From assembly GCA_043228905.1 (NCBI GenBank), contig JBHGNT010000010.1:3472001-3536000 (forward strand): DNA of 64,000 nt. Reading direction: 5' to 3'. The position numbers and the translations under genes were made by a program. Below the pieces are notes generated by a model. That model saw only the letters and a program-made list of their open reading frames with translations, was not told the DNA's origin and did no database searches. The DNA comes from Azolla caroliniana. Lineage: Eukaryota > Polypodiophyta. Below, piece after piece: positions 61,348 to 64,000 of this stretch (its first letter is position 1; every line of letters starts with the position of its first letter).

Positions 61348-61562
61348 ATTTATTGTAATTAGCTTACCCTAAGTGTGGTTTTACATTGTATTAGCACTAC
61401 CTACATCTTGGGTTCGAGACCCAATTTTCTCACCTCTCTATTATTCCATAGATATCTCTTATTTCACCATATGCCACTCTGTTGAATGTAGGGGGTTGAA
61501 CCCATGACCACCTGCTGGTCTCCATTGGTCAACCTTACCAATTGAGCTAAATCCATCTCGGC
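61345..61562 (-). mobile_element. tRNA-derived composite element, copy 3 (most complete)
   Basis: The minus strand carries a perfect A box (TAGCTCAATTGG, 61538-61549) and a B-box-like GGTTCAACCCC (61492-61502). The plus strand carries an A-box-like TTAGCTTACC near 61359 and a perfect B box (GGTTCGAGACC, 61411-61421). The two pol III-type modules run toward each other, with a shared ~70-base centre containing CACCTCTCTAT and ATTCCATAG. The CT run lies at the left end. No clear target-site duplication was found. Confidence 0.75.
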
Positions 61563-61611
61563 ACACACTCGAGGAAGGATCGCCTTACACTGTCTTCTAT
61601 GCAAGCACTAC

Positions 61612-61631
61612 TAAACCCTAAACCCTAACCC
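61612..61631 (+). repeat. Short telomere-like motif (CCCTAAA)n
   Basis: TAAACCCTAAACCCTAACCC, not quite three plant telomere units. This is too short for an interstitial telomere array and fits a telo-box as found in plant promoters. Confidence 0.8.
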
Positions 61632-61758
61632 GGGTCTGGCTAGAAAACTGACGGAGATTGTATATAAAAGCGCTTTGTGACCCTCCTGTGCCAAAATTCA
61701 ACTCTAGTGTCAACCATGTCGGAAATCAAAGTGATGAATACCATATGACTATACTCCC

Positions 61759-61930
61759 AGTGGTAAATAGACTTCTGGATCAAATGTATCCGTTATGTGA
61801 TAAATAGAAGTCTGGATCAAATGTATTCATTATGTGATTAGTGGTAAACAGACTTCTGGATCAAATGTATTCATTGTGTGATTAGTGGTAAAATGGATGT
61901 CTGGATCAAATGTATTCATTATGCAATTCG
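61759..61930 (+). repeat. Tandem repeat, 37-45-bp unit, four copies
   Basis: TCTGGATCAAATGTAT followed by YCRTTRTG starts at 61774, 61811, 61855 and 61900, linked by GTGATTAGTGGTAAA in the later units. Confidence 0.92.
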
Positions 61931-64000
61931 CTTACGTATGGAGCTTAAATTGTGTCTGACTACTCTAGAAAAAAAAGAACTATTCGCATGGTCGTAAGTC
62001 CATCCATGTATATAGTCTAGAGTACATGTCAAACCTTTGAAGACTTTTTAAGGTCTAGAAATGGGAGGCACCTCAATTCAATAGGTCACCTACCCAATAT
62101 CAATAAGTGAGTTCAGCATTTATATGCTTCATAGACAATGTTGTTCCTCGATCTATAATTGTTATCTTATAAATTATTGTGTTAATCTCGTTGTAGGTAC
62201 ATGCAATATGTTGTATACTTTTGACGATAAAAATAATGTCATCACGCATCCATCACTGATTTTTCTTTACAATAATGGCCCACTTTGCAGATCTCGTTCT
62301 ACATTACCTACTTAATGAATTGAAGTTTGTAAATAGATTAAGGGTTGAGAAGCTGCCAGTCACCATTGCTTGAGCTAATAAAAGTATGTATGAAGAACTC
62401 CAATTATCCTAATTATATAGGTGAAAGACCAAACAAGCAATATTTGAGTCGTGACTTGTGTCCTCTAACATTTTATTCACTCATAATAAATACTTGAGTT
62501 GGCCAAGGTTCCTGTTGGTTTTACTAAACATGGAAGCTAACATCTTGAATTTGGATCCATGATATGAGGCCACTATAGGTCATACACGTAAATTTAAAAT
62601 GTTATATAACCTACTTTTCCAATATTTTAAAATGGAAGGTAGATTTTTTGTCATGCCCCTTATGTTCTCTTGTTTCAATAAAGCTATATATCTTAAAGAG
62701 CACAATTCATGAATTTTAACATCGGACACAATTAATGTGTCATAGAAGGGAGAGCAAAGCACAGATGTACATTTTTTTATGGTTGTGAATTGTTGGATAT
62801 CATGTATCGCCTCCTTTTCATCAAGTGTGTTGCTGCGTCACGTATTGTTTTCTCTCTTTAACTTTCTTTTCTAAAGGGACTAGTTAATGGAAGCCTTTGT
62901 GAAATGTCTCATGCTGTATAGATTCATTTTCTACGAAATTCAAGTGGTTGATTTGTATGTTTGGCTACAATTATCCATTAGTTAGTTGTTCACGTGTTCC
63001 AAGTGACACATGCATTTTATGTGAAGGAATAAGCAAGAATTTCTTCCTCCAATGGAGACCCTCAACAGGAACATCTTTTCAAGTGAGACAAGCACCGACT
63101 TTTGTTTCTTGTCATTGATTTAGGATATACATATGATGTGTAAAAACATAAAGAAGTACTACAGAAATATAATAGTGTGGCATTTCATTCTTCTTTATGT
63201 CCATGTGCAACTTTCAAAAAAACGAGCCTTTGTCTTTCACCATTGTTTGTTGATTATATATATGATATTATAGATGCGAATCCTTTCAAAATAGTACAGT
63301 ATAAAATACAGAAAACAACTCTTTCAACATTGTTTGTTGATTATATATATGATATTACAGATGCGAATCCTTTCAAAATAGAATAGTATAAAATACAGAA
63401 AACAACTCTTGACATCCTCATCGAACACAAGACACAAGAATAGGATCCCAATGCCCACTCATGTTTGAGCTCTGCTCCCCATGAGAGTAATTTGATGTAT
63501 CATGAAGTGGGATTTAAAATAAAAACAAGAACAATATGAATATATGCTTTCTTGATAATCCATCATATATCCAACAAGTATTAGAGCCAATTTGAAATAT
63601 GAAACCAAGTCTAAAGGTTGAATAACCGTTGGAATTCTATGAGGCAAAATTACATTAAAGGGTGTGTTATTCAAAGGTCAAAGATATGATGATCCTTCCA
63701 TTCCACTTTGTTATTCTCTAAATTAAGAAAACACTAATCCTTCACACTAAAGAACACATTAAACCATAATGGCACAATTAACCGTACACGCACATCGAGA
63801 TTATAAGATAAATGCGGGTACATATAGGTCAAGATTGATGACGTGGTGATCAAAGGTAGAACATTGTTATGGAGTATGATATTTAGACTCATGAACTTGT
63901 TCAAGGAGAAGTATGCACAATTAATTAATCTCTTTGTTTGTGTGTTTCCGAGTCACTTGCCGCCGTCCCTGCGGTGTAGGCCCTAGGAGGTGTCTCATAC
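61931..64000. other. AT-rich intergenic sequence to the window end
   Basis: No gene recognised on either strand. An 87-bp tandem duplication at 63241-63405 is the only structure seen. The last ~60 bases are GC-richer (CTTGCCGCCGTCCCTGCGG) and may begin a feature outside the window. Confidence 0.5.
63241..63405 (+). repeat. Tandem duplication, 87-bp unit, two copies
   Basis: CATTGTTTGTTGATTATATA starts at 63241 and 63328. GATGCGAATCCTTTCAAAAT and ATACAGAAAACAACTCTT follow in both copies with one or two changes. Confidence 0.95.

Noticed and set aside
61612-61631. Interstitial telomere
   Set aside because: Fewer than three units. It fits a telo-box or chance better than a telomere relic.

Overview
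The window is nuclear DNA of a flowering plant. The genes are split by short GT-AG introns, three of them belong to plant families (a Rubisco assembly chaperone, a cytokinin dehydrogenase and a plant nucleotide-sugar transporter), and the AT-rich space between them is full of non-LTR retrotransposon relics, tRNA-derived elements and CT/GA microsatellites. I cannot place the species. All exon models below were built by eye from splice signals, reading frame and remembered family sequence; no alignment was run.

Layout. 1-2310: 3' part of a dead L1-type LINE. 3388-8958 (minus): five-exon gene for an RbcX-type Rubisco assembly chaperone with a very long serine-rich transit region and a 3.9 kb last intron. 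9.27-10.0 kb: CT microsatellite, tRNA-derived composite element and a ~145-bp tandem repeat. 10-15.2 kb: AT-rich, no gene seen. 15.3-19.8 kb: second decayed LINE interrupted by a GC-richer LTR-like segment. 19.9-20.4 kb: array of the same tRNA-derived composite. 21568-23677 (plus): probable two-exon gene for an unrecognised protein built of tandem repeats. 24.4-29.9 kb: repeat-dense zone with a tRNA-Ala(AGC)-like gene, related SINE-like copies, a decayed RING-like pseudogene and a 5'-truncated LINE insertion with a perfect 16-bp target-site duplication. 32.2-32.7 kb: RTE-like reverse transcriptase relic. 35323-36720 (plus): intact intronless receptor-like cytoplasmic kinase followed by five copies of a ~370-bp tandem repeat. 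40.9-41.6 kb: minus-strand LINE 3' end with a 14/15 target-site duplication. 42543-45219 (minus): intact five-exon cytokinin dehydrogenase with a TATA box. 45.4-55.5 kb: AT-rich spacer holding a compact cluster of three TGACGTCA palindromes. 55549-58830 (minus, leader to about 61.2 kb): seven-exon nucleotide-sugar/triose-phosphate translocator family gene with a leader intron and upstream ORFs. 61.3-64 kb: third tRNA-derived composite, telomere-like motif and minor tandem repeats.

The four clear genes are independent housekeeping, hormone or signalling genes with no operon-like link: plastid Rubisco assembly, cytokinin breakdown, Golgi/plastid-type metabolite transport and kinase signalling. 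The most unusual material is the composite element with two tRNA-like promoter halves facing each other, the unrecognised repeat-protein gene, the tandem array behind the kinase and the TGACGTCA cluster.
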